Assembly (NCBI RefSeq): GCF_019448235.1
Contig: NZ_CP080409.1
Location: forward strand, 2,790,001-2,854,000
Origin: Nocardioides panacisoli
Lineage (GTDB): Bacteria > Actinomycetota > Actinomycetes > Propionibacteriales > Nocardioidaceae
Direction of reading: 5' to 3'
Length of the DNA: 64,000 nt
The notes under the pieces were generated by a model. The model saw only the letters and a list, made by a program, of their open reading frames with translations. It was not told the DNA's origin and ran no database searches. This document shows positions 25,256-32,625 of this stretch, piece by piece. Numbering within the stretch: position 1 is the first letter of the stretch; each line of letters begins with the position of its first letter. A program made the position numbers and the translations under genes.

Positions 25256-26161
25256 GTGATCGACCTGCTGCGCACCCCGCTCCTGCAGACCCCTCGCGCC
25301 CGCGCCGGGCGCCTCGCGCGCCGGGCGACCGGCGCCCCCAGCCCCCTCGCGGATCGCACGGTGCTCATCACCGGTGCCACCTCCGGCATCGGCGAGGCGA
25401 CGGCGTACGCCGCGGCCCGGCAGGGTGCCCACGTGCTGCTGGCAGCACGGCGGGAGGGTGAGCTGGAGCGGGTGCGGCGCGAGGTCGCCGACCGCGGCGG
25501 CCGGGCGTCGTCGTACATGGTGGACCTGACGGACGGGGAGGCGATCGACGCGCTCGTGGAGCGGCTGCTCGCCGAGCACGGTGCGGTCGACTACTTGGTC
25601 AACAACGCGGGCCGGTCGATCCGGCGTTCGTTGGAGCTCACCCACGGTCGTTTCCACGACTTCGAGCGGATGATGGCGGTGAACTACTTCGGTCCGGTGC
25701 GGCTGACGATGGGCCTGCTGCCGGCGATGCGGGCGCAGCGGTTCGGGCACGTGGTCAACATCGTGACGTGGGGCAACCAGATCCGGGCGCCCAAGTTCGC
25801 GCCCTACATCGCCGCCAAGACCGCGCTGGAGGTGTTCGGCCGGATCCTGGGGCGGGAGGCCTTCTTCGACAACGTCACCTGCACCAACATGCGGGTCTCG
25901 ATCGTGCGCACGCCGATGATCGCGCCGACGGCGTCCTACGAGGGGCGTGGGGAGAGCCCCGAGGAGTGTGCGGAGCGGGTGGTGCGGGCGCTGGAGGACC
26001 GGCCGCTCACGGTCAACGGTGCGGTGGGCAGCTTCTACGAAGTCTTCAACCTCGCGACGCCGCGGCTGGCGGACCTGGTGATGGCGGTCCTGCACAGCAA
26101 GGAGCCCGACTCCCCGGCGGCGCGGGGAGTCGGGCTCCACGAGTCCGCGTCGGCGCCCTGA
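25256..26161 (+). CDS. SDR family oxidoreductase
   Basis: A 301-residue short-chain dehydrogenase. Cofactor motif 'VLITGATSGIGEATAYAAA' (about 37-55), 'NNAGRS' (about 118), active-site 'Y-I-A-A-K' in 'FAPYIAAKTALEV' (about 183-188). Arg-rich region 'AARREGEL' after the second strand suggests NADP(H). The last about 20 residues (KEPDSPAARG onward) are encoded by a 16-bp perfect hairpin that looks like the gene's terminator, so the coding end overlaps its terminator. The substrate is unknown. Confidence 0.9.
   Translation: MIDLLRTPLLQTPRARAGRLARRATGAPSPLADRTVLITGATSGIGEATAYAAARQGAHVLLAARREGELERVRREVADRGGRASSYMVDLTDGEAIDALVERLLAEHGAVDYLVNNAGRSIRRSLELTHGRFHDFERMMAVNYFGPVRLTMGLLPAMRAQRFGHVVNIVTWGNQIRAPKFAPYIAAKTALEVFGRILGREAFFDNVTCTNMRVSIVRTPMIAPTASYEGRGESPEECAERVVRALEDRPLTVNGAVGSFYEVFNLATPRLADLVMAVLHSKEPDSPAARGVGLHESASAP
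26101..26138. terminator. Perfect 16-bp hairpin inside the end of the SDR gene
   Basis: Left arm 26101-26116 and right arm 26123-26138 are perfect complements (core GAGCCCGACTCCCC / GGGGAGTCGGGCTC) with a six-base loop. It lies 23 bases before the SDR stop and is also suited to stop the convergent 46-residue gene's transcript. Confidence 0.7.
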
Positions 26162-26199
26162 TGGCTGGTCAGGGTCAGTGCGCCGTCGCGGAGGTCAGG

Positions 26200-26340
26200 T
26201 CACCAGCGGCTGTGCTTGGGAGCGCAGCGCGTCTTGGCGTTCTCGGGGACCGGGAGGCCGAGGCGCACCGCATGCCCCGCATCGATCGCCGAACCGACCT
26301 CGCGCACGAACCCGACCATGCTGCCGAAGAACTTGGACAT
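26200..26340 (-). CDS. 46-residue protein under TetR-type operators
   Basis: A short reading frame: MSKFFGSMVGFVREVGSAI, then 'DAGHAVRLGLPVPENAKTRC' and a basic C-terminus 'APKHSRW'. ATG 26340 is preceded by an excellent AGGAGGTG site 4 to 6 bases upstream, and further up by a promoter overlapped by two palindromes (26375-26386, 26389-26406). The N-terminal 20 residues could form an amphipathic helix. I do not recognise a family. Strong translation signal and dedicated operators make it a real gene despite its size. The related operator at 27263 ties it to the nearby TetR regulator. Confidence 0.7.
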   Translation of the reverse strand: MSKFFGSMVGFVREVGSAIDAGHAVRLGLPVPENAKTRCAPKHSRW

Positions 26341-26374
26341 GAAGCACCTCCTGTGTTTACTGATCTGTGAACTT

Positions 26375-26386
26375 CACTGGTCAGTG
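26375..26386. promoter_or_regulatory. Palindromic operator CACTG-GT-CAGTG
   Basis: A perfect 5+2+5 palindrome just downstream of the -10 (TACACT, minus strand, 26382-26387) of the 46-residue gene. It resembles the half sites of the neighbouring TetR operator. Confidence 0.5.
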
Positions 26387-26388
26387 TA

Positions 26389-26406
26389 GTACACAGGTCT
26401 GTGTAC
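26389..26406. promoter_or_regulatory. TetR-type operator GTACACAG-GT-CTGTGTAC
   Basis: Perfect 8+2+8 palindrome in the spacer between TTGTGT and TACACT of the minus-strand promoter for the 46-residue gene. The same CACTG/CTGTGTA half sites occur upstream of the TetR gene at 27263-27278. Confidence 0.65.
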
Positions 26407-26472
26407 ACAACAGCCGTCGCCCGTCCCGGTCCACCTTTTTCGGTGTGATTCGTGCAACAGCGACGCGGACGG

Positions 26473-27195
26473 CTACAGCGCGGAGCCGAGGGCGACCAGC
26501 GCGGAGGCGCTGAGCATGAGGAGCATCGCGCCACGGAAGTGCCGCGCGTCCATCCGGTCGAAGAGCTTGGCGCCCACCGTCCACCCCACCGGCAGCGCGA
26601 TCACGTACGTCGCGACCAGACCCAGGACGGTGCGGTCCACCAGGCCGCTGGCGGCGAACAGGGCGAACGCGACTGCGCCCTGGGTGCAGAAGACCACCTG
26701 GATCGTCGCGCGGAACTCCACCGGGCGCAGGCCGCGGCCGTCCAGCCCGATCACGATGGGCGGGCCGTTCATGCCGGTGGCGGTCAACAGGGTGCCGCCC
26801 AGCACCCCCGCACCCAGCTGCGTACGCCGCCCGGTCGCCCGGACGCGGAAGAGCATCGCCACGACGGCGACCAGCACCACGACCCCGACCAGCACCGTCA
26901 GTGTGGCGGCGTCGACCAGCAGCAGCACGGCCAGCCCGAGCGGCGCGCCGAGGAACCCGGTCAGCACGAAGGTCCGCGCAGCGGGGACGTCGACGGCGTC
27001 ACGGTGGCGGACGGCCACGGTGCCGGCCAGCAGGGCGGCGATCGCCGTCACCGACACCACCGCGTGCTGGGGACCGACCACCACGCTGAGCAGCGGCACG
27101 GCGACGAGGGCGAACCCGAACCCGGTGACCGCCTGGGAGAACGCGGCGAGGACGACGACCAGCGCCGGCACCGCCAGCATCACGACCTCACCCAT
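26473..27195 (-). CDS. TauE/SafE family membrane transporter
   Basis: A 240-residue membrane protein with about seven to eight helices of the TauE/SafE family, which exports sulfite or organosulfonates. N-terminal half: 'AVPALVVVLAAFSQAVTGFGFALVAVPLL' contains the G-F-G-F signature; C-terminal half has 'GMNGPPIVIGLDGRGL', the internal-repeat counterpart. ATG 27195 was chosen over TTG 27261. It is divergent from the TetR regulator with the operator (27263-27278) between them, so TetR-controlled export of a toxic acid is likely (inference). Confidence 0.85.
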   Translation of the reverse strand: MGEVVMLAVPALVVVLAAFSQAVTGFGFALVAVPLLSVVVGPQHAVVSVTAIAALLAGTVAVRHRDAVDVPAARTFVLTGFLGAPLGLAVLLLVDAATLTVLVGVVVLVAVVAMLFRVRATGRRTQLGAGVLGGTLLTATGMNGPPIVIGLDGRGLRPVEFRATIQVVFCTQGAVAFALFAASGLVDRTVLGLVATYVIALPVGWTVGAKLFDRMDARHFRGAMLLMLSASALVALGSAL

Positions 27196-27262
27196 GGGGC
27201 TCAGGATCGCCGACGACGACCGCCGGCGAGCACGCCGGGTGGGTGACACGTTGTCCGGCAAT

Positions 27263-27278
27263 TACACTGTTCTGTGTA
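27263..27278. promoter_or_regulatory. TetR-type operator TACACTG-TT-CTGTGTA
   Basis: Near-perfect 7+2+7 palindrome between TauE/SafE and TetR genes. It sits in the spacer of TTGTCC (27251) and TGTAGT (27275) and shares half sites with the operators at 26375 and 26389. Confidence 0.6.
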
Positions 27279-27345
27279 GTCGAGGGTGGAACGGACCGGC
27301 GTCAGGGCCGGGACCATGGCTGGGAAACGACGACGAGAGGTTGAC

Positions 27346-27912
27346 GTGACCACGCAGGAAGTACCCATCGACGACCTGACCGAGGCTTCGCTGAAGATCC
27401 TCGAGGTCGCCTCCGAGCTGTTCTACCGCCACGGCATCCACGCCGTCGGCGTGGACACGATCGCCGAGGAGTCGGGGGTCACCAAGCGCACGCTCTACAA
27501 CAACTTCGGGTCCAAGGACGCGCTCGTCTCGACCTACCTGAGCAACCGTCACTCGGCCTGGTGGCAGCGGCTCGAGGACCGCATCGCAGCACTCGACGCG
27601 CCGCGCGCCCTCGCCTTCTTCGACGTCTACGCCGACGAGGGCGACACGGTGACGCGCGGCTGCGCGTTCCTCAACGCCGCCGCGGAACTCCCGCGGGGCC
27701 ACGCGGCGTTCGACGTGGTCGTCTACCACAAGCGGTCCATCGAGGAGCGGCTCGCCGAGCTCATCGCCGAGGACCTGCCGGACGCGGCCGACCCGCAGCG
27801 GCTCGCCCGCCACGTCTTCCTGCTGCTCGAGGGCGCGTTCGTGCACCAGGGCATCCATGGTGACGAGCTGATGGTGCAGGCCCGCGAGATCGCGCGCGAC
27901 CTGCTGACCTGA
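27346..27912 (+). CDS. TetR/AcrR family transcriptional regulator
   Basis: A 188-residue TetR repressor. N-terminal HTH: 'KILEVASELFYRHGIHAVGVDTIAEESGVTKRTLYNNFGSKDALVSTYL' (about 12-62), with recognition helix TKRTLYNNF. The C-terminal helical ligand domain contains 'VTRGCAFLNAAAELPRGHAAFDVV', characteristic of a common actinobacterial subfamily. GTG 27346 has GAGAGG 5 bases upstream; the frame runs up to 27286. It probably represses itself, the divergent TauE/SafE gene and the 46-residue gene through matching palindromes. Confidence 0.9.
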   Translation: MTTQEVPIDDLTEASLKILEVASELFYRHGIHAVGVDTIAEESGVTKRTLYNNFGSKDALVSTYLSNRHSAWWQRLEDRIAALDAPRALAFFDVYADEGDTVTRGCAFLNAAAELPRGHAAFDVVVYHKRSIEERLAELIAEDLPDAADPQRLARHVFLLLEGAFVHQGIHGDELMVQAREIARDLLT

Positions 27913-27978
27913 CCCCGCGTCCGGAGGCGCGCCCAATCCGGTTGCGCGGCGCGGCGGAGGCGCGGCAGGTTGACGACC

Positions 27979-28395
27979 ATGGCCTCCTTCATCTCCCACA
28001 CCAGCATCGACTGCGGCAACGCCTACGAGCTCTCGGAGTGGTGGAAGCCCGTGCTGGGGTACGTCGACGTGCCCGGTGACCCCAACGAGCCCGGTCACGA
28101 GGAGTGCATGATCATCGACCCCGCGGGTGCGGGGCCGCAGGTGCTCTTCCTCGAGGTCCCGGAGGCCAAGGAGCGCAAGAACCGGCTCCACTTCGACCTG
28201 CGACCGCGCGAGCGCACCCGCGACGAGGAGGTCGCGTGGGCGGTCGAGCACGGCGCGACCCAGGTCGCGGACCTGCGTGGTGAGCACGGTCCGGGCACCG
28301 GCTGGGTGGTGCTGGCCGACCCGGAGGGCAACGAGTTCTGCATCCTGCGCTCGGAGGGCGAGATCGCTGCCGCACGGGTCCAGGGCTCGATCTAG
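27979..28395 (+). CDS. VOC family protein (glyoxalase-like)
   Basis: A 138-residue single VOC module: 'SHTSIDCGNAYELSEWWKPVLGYVDVPGD' opens, 'KNRLHFDLRPRERTRDEEVAWAVEHGAT' is central and 'GTGWVVLADPEGNEFCIL' closes it. The H in 'RLHFDLR' and E in 'GNEFCIL' are likely metal ligands. This branch is abundant in actinobacteria without known substrate. ATG 27979 lies within 70 bases of the TetR stop, so co-expression with TetR is possible. Confidence 0.87.
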   Translation: MASFISHTSIDCGNAYELSEWWKPVLGYVDVPGDPNEPGHEECMIIDPAGAGPQVLFLEVPEAKERKNRLHFDLRPRERTRDEEVAWAVEHGATQVADLRGEHGPGTGWVVLADPEGNEFCILRSEGEIAAARVQGSI

Positions 28396-28437
28396 CGCGC
28401 CCCGTGGCCGGGGCAGGGCGCCCGGTGGACGTGCCGA

Positions 28438-28476
28438 CGCCGCGGCCCCGGGGATTCGGGAACCGGGACCGCGGCG
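28438..28476. terminator. Bidirectional hairpin, VOC / hydrolase
   Basis: CGCCGCGG (28438-28445) pairs with CCGCGGCG (28469-28476), and after one mismatch CCCGG pairs with CCGGG; an 11-base loop remains. It lies between convergent genes. Confidence 0.65.
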
Positions 28477-28488
28477 CGGATCAGGGGG

Positions 28489-29310
28489 TCAGCGGGCCAG
28501 GAAGTCCACCAGGGCGCGGTTGAACTCGGCGGCGTGGCTGACGTTGAAGCCGTGCGGAGCGCCCTCGATGACCACGAGGGTGCTGTCCGCGACGGCCTCC
28601 GCGGTGCGCTGGCCGGACGCCTCCAGCGGCACGATGGCGTCGGAGTCGCCGTGCAGCACCAGTGCGGGCACGTCGACCTTGGGCAGGTCGGCGCGGAAGT
28701 CGGTGCGGGCGAAGGCGTCGATGCATCCGACGACCGCCTCGTCACGCGCGGGCTGCTGCAGGGCCAGCGCCTCCTGGCGCTGCTCCTCGGAGACCTTCAG
28801 CTCCTCCCCGACGGAGAAGAAGCCGGTGGTGAAGCCGTCGAGGAAGTTCGCCCGGTCGGTGCGGGCGCCCTCCTCCATGCCCTGCACGTCCTCCTCGGAC
28901 GGACCGCCGTCGGGGTTGTCCTCGGTCTTGAGCATGTACGGCGGCACGGCGCCGGCGAACGCGACCGAGTGCAGGCGGTCGGTGCCGTGGCGGCCGACGT
29001 ACCGGGCGACCTCGCCGCCGCCCATCGAGAACCCGACGAGGCTCACGTCGGTGAGGTCGAGGCCCTCCAGCAGGGCGGCCAGGTCGTCGGCGAAGGTGTC
29101 GTAGTCGTAGCCGTCGGCGGGCTTGCTGCTCTCGCCGAAGCCGCGACGGTCGTAGGTGATGACGCGGTGGCCGGCCTCGGTGAGGGCGGGCACCTGCTCC
29201 GACCACGCGGCGCCACTGAGGGGCCAGCCGTGGATCAGTACGACGGGGCGGCCGCTGCCGCCGCTGTCGGTGTAGTGGAGCGTGATGTCGCCTGCGGTGA
29301 TCTCCGGCAT
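28489..29310 (-). CDS. Alpha/beta hydrolase, cofactor-free haloperoxidase/esterase type
   Basis: A 273-residue alpha/beta hydrolase. Oxyanion motif 'VVLIHGWPLSGAAW' (about 23-36), nucleophile elbow 'GFSMGGGEV' (about 93-101), acid 'HGDSDAIVP' (about 215) and His in 'EGAPHGFNVSHA' (about 245-255). This G-x-S-M-G-G pattern is that of non-heme chloroperoxidases, which make peracids or hydrolyse esters. ATG 29310 has AAGGAA about 8 bases upstream. It is divergent from an OhrR-like MarR gene, suggesting regulation by peroxide or its ligand. Confidence 0.9.
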   Translation of the reverse strand: MPEITAGDITLHYTDSGGSGRPVVLIHGWPLSGAAWSEQVPALTEAGHRVITYDRRGFGESSKPADGYDYDTFADDLAALLEGLDLTDVSLVGFSMGGGEVARYVGRHGTDRLHSVAFAGAVPPYMLKTEDNPDGGPSEEDVQGMEEGARTDRANFLDGFTTGFFSVGEELKVSEEQRQEALALQQPARDEAVVGCIDAFARTDFRADLPKVDVPALVLHGDSDAIVPLEASGQRTAEAVADSTLVVIEGAPHGFNVSHAAEFNRALVDFLAR

Positions 29311-29348
29311 GGGTCGAGTTCCTTCCGCTCGGGAAATGTCTCGTGCAC

Positions 29349-29376
29349 TAGACAACATGCCACGTGGCACTAGGCT
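29349..29376 (+). promoter_or_regulatory. MarR-type promoter/operator
   Basis: TAGACA (29349-29354) and TAGGCT (29371-29376), spaced 16 bases, form a promoter for the MarR gene. The spacer contains the perfect palindrome TGCCACGTGGCA (29358-29369), a likely autorepression site that also faces the divergent hydrolase. Confidence 0.6.
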
Positions 29377-29414
29377 GGACAAGTCCGGTGATCAACCGTG
29401 AGGAGGAGACACCG

Positions 29415-29879
29415 ATGCCGCGCCCCCGTCACGTGGCCGAGAGTGCCGCGCTCGACGAGTTGCTCTGCTTCGACCTCTACGCAGCGTCCCGCGCCATGAC
29501 CCGGCGCTACCGGCCCCTGCTGGAGGAGCTGGGCCTCACCTACCCGCAGTACCTGGTGATCGTCGTCCTCGGTGCGACCGGACCGGCACCCATCAAGGAC
29601 CTCGTCGGCGCGCTCCGCCTCGACCACGCCACGCTGACACCGATGCTGCGCCGCATGGAGGACGCCGGGCTGCTCCAGCGCGAGCGCGACCCGGTCGACC
29701 GGCGCTCCTACCGGCTCTCGCTGGCCGAGCGCGGCTGGGAGGCGCACGAGGCCACCGAGCGGGTGCAGTGCACCATCCGGGAGGACTTCGGGCTCAGCGC
29801 CGACGAGGTGCGTGACCTGCAGCTGGTCCTGCGTCGGGCGTCGGTGGCCATGGAGGACGCCGTGGCGCGCGAGGACTGA
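29415..29879 (+). CDS. MarR family regulator, OhrR-like
   Basis: A 154-residue MarR protein. N-terminus 'LDELLCFDLYAASRAMTRRYRPLLEELGLTYPQYLVIVVL' matches the OhrR organic-peroxide sensors, including the reactive Cys (LLCFDLY, about residue 18). The winged helix follows ('IKDLVGALRLDHATLTPMLRRMEDAGLLQRERDPVDRRSYRLSL'). OhrR oxidation at this Cys releases DNA. No ohr peroxidase gene is adjacent; the divergent partner is a haloperoxidase-type hydrolase. ATG 29415 has GAGGAGGAG about 7 bases upstream. Confidence 0.88.
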   Translation: MPRPRHVAESAALDELLCFDLYAASRAMTRRYRPLLEELGLTYPQYLVIVVLGATGPAPIKDLVGALRLDHATLTPMLRRMEDAGLLQRERDPVDRRSYRLSLAERGWEAHEATERVQCTIREDFGLSADEVRDLQLVLRRASVAMEDAVARED

Positions 29880-29929
29880 GTCGCCGCCGGTAGGAGCCGC
29901 GCCGAGGTGCCAACGGCTGCCGGTGTTGC

Positions 29930-29935
29930 TAGCCT
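29930..29935 (+). promoter_or_regulatory. -10 element for gdx and its riboswitch
   Basis: TAGCCT lies 25 bases before the aptamer, so the transcript would start near 29942 and include the whole guanidine-III element. Confidence 0.45.
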
Positions 29936-29960
29936 CGGGTGCGGGCCGGCGATCGGCCCA

Positions 29961-30000
29961 CCGGACGAGGGAGCCGTACCCGGCGCGCGACAAGACGGCC
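29961..30000 (+). ncRNA. Guanidine-III riboswitch (ykkC-III)
   Basis: Three conserved blocks occur in order and spacing: CCGGACGAGG (29961), GCCGTACCCGG (29973) and GACAAGACGGC (29989). These are the invariant parts of the class III guanidine aptamer, a compact pseudoknot. The element lies 14 bases before the start of a SugE/Gdx guanidinium exporter, the classic target. The 3' end GGCCAC (29998-30003) can also pair with GTGGTC (30008-30013) directly before the ATG, a possible expression switch (inference). Confidence 0.92.
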
Positions 30001-30013
30001 ACCTGGTGTGGTC

Positions 30014-30328
30014 ATGTCCTGGCTCGTGCTCATCGTCTCCGGCATCTTCGAGGCCGTCTGGGCCGTCGCCCTCGGTCGCTCCGAGGGCTTCACGCGGCTC
30101 GGCCCCTCGGTCGTCTTCGGGGTCGCGCTGGTCATCAGCATGCTCGGCCTCGCCTGGGCCATGCGCGACCTGCCCACCGGGACGGCGTACGCCGTGTGGG
30201 TGGGCGTGGGCGCCTCGCTCGCGGTGTGCCACGGGATGGTCACCGGCGAGGAGGCCGTCAGCGTGGTCAAGGTCGTGCTGCTGCTCGGCCTGGTCGGTTG
30301 CATCGTGGGCCTGAAGCTGGCCCACTGA
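30014..30328 (+). CDS. gdx: Guanidinium exporter (SMR family, SugE/Gdx)
   Basis: A 104-residue four-helix small multidrug resistance protein. The essential Glu lies in helix 1, 'LVLIVSGIFEAVWAVALGRSEGFT' (E13), and the Gdx-type 'WAMRDLPTGTAYAVWVGVGASLAV' block follows. Gdx dimers exchange guanidinium for protons. ATG 30014 was chosen because it immediately follows the guanidine-III riboswitch, which independently supports this substrate. Convergent with the dehalogenase gene 16 bases away. Confidence 0.93.
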   Translation: MSWLVLIVSGIFEAVWAVALGRSEGFTRLGPSVVFGVALVISMLGLAWAMRDLPTGTAYAVWVGVGASLAVCHGMVTGEEAVSVVKVVLLLGLVGCIVGLKLAH

Positions 30329-30344
30329 GCCTCCCCGGCGTGGC

Positions 30345-31238
30345 TCAGCCCCAGGCGATCAGCCGCTGCGCCAGCTCGGGTCCGCAGTCCTCCTGCACGA
30401 AGTGGCCCCCGCGGATCCGGGCGTGGGGCTGCCCCGCGGCGCCCGGCACGTGCCGGATCAGCCGGGCGTCGGCCTTGCCCAGGATCGGGTCGTTGCGTCC
30501 GAAGACCGCCAGCAGCGGCTTCTCCCACCGACCGAGCGACTCCCACGCGGCACGGTTGGCCGGCGTCGCCGGGTCGTCCGGCGAGGTCGGCACGAGACGG
30601 GGGAACGCGCGGGCTCCCGCCTGGTACCTCGCCGACGGGAACGGCGCGTCGTACGCCGCCCGCACCGGTGCGGGGACCCTCTCGACGGTCGCGGTGGCCA
30701 CGATGCGGCCCGCGGGGAAGACCGGGCTCCAGCGGGCGAGGCCACGCCAGGCGCGGAAGGCCGGCGAGGGCGGCCGGTCACCGGTGGGAAGGAAGCCGTT
30801 GGCGACCATGATCCGGCCCACGAGGTGGTCCTGCTCGGCCGCGAGCCGCAGTCCGATCAGCGACCCCCAGTCCTGCACGAAGATCGTCGCGTCCCGCACC
30901 CCGACGGCCTCGAACCAGGCGTGGACCCACGCCACGTGGCGGGCGTAGGTGTAGTCCGTGACCGCGGTCGGCTTGTCGGAGCGTCCGAAGCCGACCAGGT
31001 CCGGCACGAGGACCCGGTGGCCGGTGGCCACCAGCGGCGGCACCATCGTGCGGTAGAGGTAGCTCCACGTCGGCTCGCCGTGCAACAGCACCACCGGCGT
31101 CCCGTCGCGCGGTCCCTCGTCGAGGTAGTGCATCCGCAGCGACGGCGTGCCCTCGGCGGCCACGTCGACGTAGTGCGGCGCGAAGGGGAAGTCGGGCAGG
31201 TCGGCGAAGCGCTCGTCGGGGGTGCGGAGTACGTCCAC
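30345..31238 (-). CDS. Haloalkane dehalogenase-like alpha/beta hydrolase
   Basis: A 297-residue member of haloalkane dehalogenase subfamily I, which cleaves carbon-halogen bonds to alcohols. Motifs: '[15 protein letters not shown]' (about 50-64, HGxPxWS oxyanion region with halide-binding Trp), nucleophile Asp in '[14 protein letters not shown]' (about 120-133), acid in '[10 protein letters not shown]' and His in '[11 protein letters not shown]'. GTG 31238 was chosen where family similarity begins; upstream frame is low complexity. It lies downstream of the CDF gene on the same strand by 50 bases. Substrate is untested. Confidence 0.87.
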   Translation of the reverse strand: MDVLRTPDERFADLPDFPFAPHYVDVAAEGTPSLRMHYLDEGPRDGTPVVLLHGEPTWSYLYRTMVPPLVATGHRVLVPDLVGFGRSDKPTAVTDYTYARHVAWVHAWFEAVGVRDATIFVQDWGSLIGLRLAAEQDHLVGRIMVANGFLPTGDRPPSPAFRAWRGLARWSPVFPAGRIVATATVERVPAPVRAAYDAPFPSARYQAGARAFPRLVPTSPDDPATPANRAAWESLGRWEKPLLAVFGRNDPILGKADARLIRHVPGAAGQPHARIRGGHFVQEDCGPELAQRLIAWG

Positions 31239-31288
31239 GGCGGGGGTTCCTCTCTCCTCGGCTGGGTCGAGTATCCCCGCCGGCCGGA

Positions 31289-32005
31289 TCAGTCGCCGCA
31301 GTGGCCGTCGCCGCAGCACGCGTCGGCGGGCGCCGCCTCCTCGGTGACGGCGTCGGGCAGCACGGCGCCGCCGCACGCGCAGCCCTCGCCCCGCCACGCC
31401 TTCACGCCCTCACGGGCGGCGACCGCGGCGATCACCAGGCCCGCGACCGGGTCGGCCCACGCCCAGCCCAGGGCCGCGTTGAGCAGCAGGCCGGCCAGCA
31501 GCACGAAGGACATGTAGGCGCACAGCGCCGTCTGGGTCGAGTCGGCCACGACCGCGTTGGAGCCCAGGCCGCGACCCGTCTGCCGCTGCGCCCAGGACAG
31601 GAACGGCATGATGATGATCGAGGCGATCGCCAGCCCGATCCCGACCGCGGACGTCTCGGGTTCGTGGGCGGTCACCAGCGACCGCACCGACTCGAACGTC
31701 ACGTAGCCGGCGAGCGCGAAGAACGACAGCGCCATCAGCCGCAGCGCACGGCGCTCCCGCGACTCCGGCCAGCGGTGGCGGAACTGCCACAGCACGATCA
31801 GCCCGCTGCTCACCTCGACCACCGAGTCGAGGCCGAAGCCGACCAGCGCGATCGAGCCGGCGACCAGGCCGGCACTGATGGCGATCACGGCCTCGACGGC
31901 GTTGTAGGCCACCGAGGCGCCCGCCAGCCACTGGGCGCGCCGGCCCAGCCGGTCGCGGGTGGCCGCGTCGACGGCGTAGGTCTCGGAGTGCACGTGGGTG
32001 CTCAT
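31289..32005 (-). CDS. Cation diffusion facilitator-type metal exporter
   Basis: A 238-residue CDF-like transporter with six helices. Metal-site motifs '[14 protein letters not shown]' (about 55-68) and '[18 protein letters not shown]' (about 148-166) resemble the paired D/H sites of CDF proteins, though the second lacks the usual His. The C-terminus is Cys/His rich ([16 protein letters not shown]), replacing the normal cytoplasmic domain and likely to bind thiophilic metals such as Cd, Zn or Pb. The ATG follows the CmtR-like ArsR stop by one base, a coupled sensor-exporter operon. Confidence 0.87.
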   Translation of the reverse strand: MSTHVHSETYAVDAATRDRLGRRAQWLAGASVAYNAVEAVIAISAGLVAGSIALVGFGLDSVVEVSSGLIVLWQFRHRWPESRERRALRLMALSFFALAGYVTFESVRSLVTAHEPETSAVGIGLAIASIIIMPFLSWAQRQTGRGLGSNAVVADSTQTALCAYMSFVLLAGLLLNAALGWAWADPVAGLVIAAVAAREGVKAWRGEGCACGGAVLPDAVTEEAAPADACCGDGHCGD

Positions 32006-32006
32006 C

Positions 32007-32498
32007 TCATTCCTCCCCGGTGGTCGGGCACAGCACCACCGCGTCGCCGGTGGCGGCGAGCAACTCCTCGGTCGCGCCGAGGACGCGGAGTACGACCTCG
32101 GGCACCGCGACGGAGAAGACCGACGACCTCCCGACGGCGCGCGAGCTGACCAGTCCGCAGTCGCGCAGGCACGCCAGGTGCTTGGAGACCGTGGACTGCG
32201 CCAGGCCCAGGTGGGCGGTGAGCTCGCCGACGTTGTGCTCGCCGAGCAGCAGGTGGCGCAGGATCGTCAGGCGCCGCGGGTCGCCGAGCGCCCGGAAGAG
32301 GCACGCGGCGGCGGCTGCCGCAGCCGCCTCGTCCACCTCGGTGGTGGCCTCGTTCGCCACCGGCGGCTCCGGCTCCGTCAGCCCCGGCTGCTCCGCAGCG
32401 GTCGACCGGGCCGCACCCTCGTCCGTCGGTCGCGCCGGCTCCGTCGGTCGCGCCGGCTCCGTCGGTCGAGCCTGTCGAGACCCGTCATTCATCGCCAT
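32007..32498 (-). CDS. ArsR/SmtB family metal sensor, CmtR-like
   Basis: A 163-residue winged-helix repressor. The HTH is 'NVGELTAHLGLAQSTVSKHLACLRDCGLV' (about 89-117). Cysteines 110 and 114 in the recognition helix (CLRDC) and Cys157 in the C-terminal tail match the C57/C61/C102 Cd/Pb ligands of mycobacterial CmtR. The first about 50 residues are a low-complexity Pro/Arg/Thr extension with RPTEPARPTEPARPTD; part is encoded by a dispersed repeat. The ATG is 6 bases after a TATCAT -10 element, so the extension is probably translated. It precedes the CDF exporter. Confidence 0.9.
   Translation of the reverse strand: MAMNDGSRQARPTEPARPTEPARPTDEGAARSTAAEQPGLTEPEPPVANEATTEVDEAAAAAAAACLFRALGDPRRLTILRHLLLGEHNVGELTAHLGLAQSTVSKHLACLRDCGLVSSRAVGRSSVFSVAVPEVVLRVLGATEELLAATGDAVVLCPTTGEE
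32464..32482 (-). repeat. 19-bp dispersed repeat within the CmtR-like gene
   Basis: GGTCGAGCCTGTCGAGACC, the same 19-mer as at 40330-40348. Here its complement encodes GSRQARP in the N-terminal extension. Confidence 0.85.
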
Positions 32499-32504
32499 GC
32501 AGCG

Positions 32505-32532
32505 ATGATAACGCCAACTGGCTGTGCGTCAA
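32505..32532 (-). promoter_or_regulatory. Promoter and operator of the CmtR-CDF operon
   Basis: On the minus strand TTGACG (32532-32527) and TATCAT (32510-32505), spaced by 16 bases, form a near-consensus promoter. The spacer holds GCCA-GT-TGGC, a likely repressor site. The -10 ends 6 bases before ATG 32498, predicting a leaderless message. Confidence 0.65.
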
Positions 32533-32625
32533 TCCGCCGCGGCGTGACCCGCGTCGCACTAGGATTCAGGGTGGACGCCGTGTCGCACACAACGGTGCGA
32601 CCGAGCACACGAGCGAGGAGGACCC

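Noticed and set aside
29907..30314. Alternative frame covering the riboswitch and gdx
   Set aside because: Overlaps the structured RNA and reads an Arg/Pro/Ser-rich shadow of gdx.
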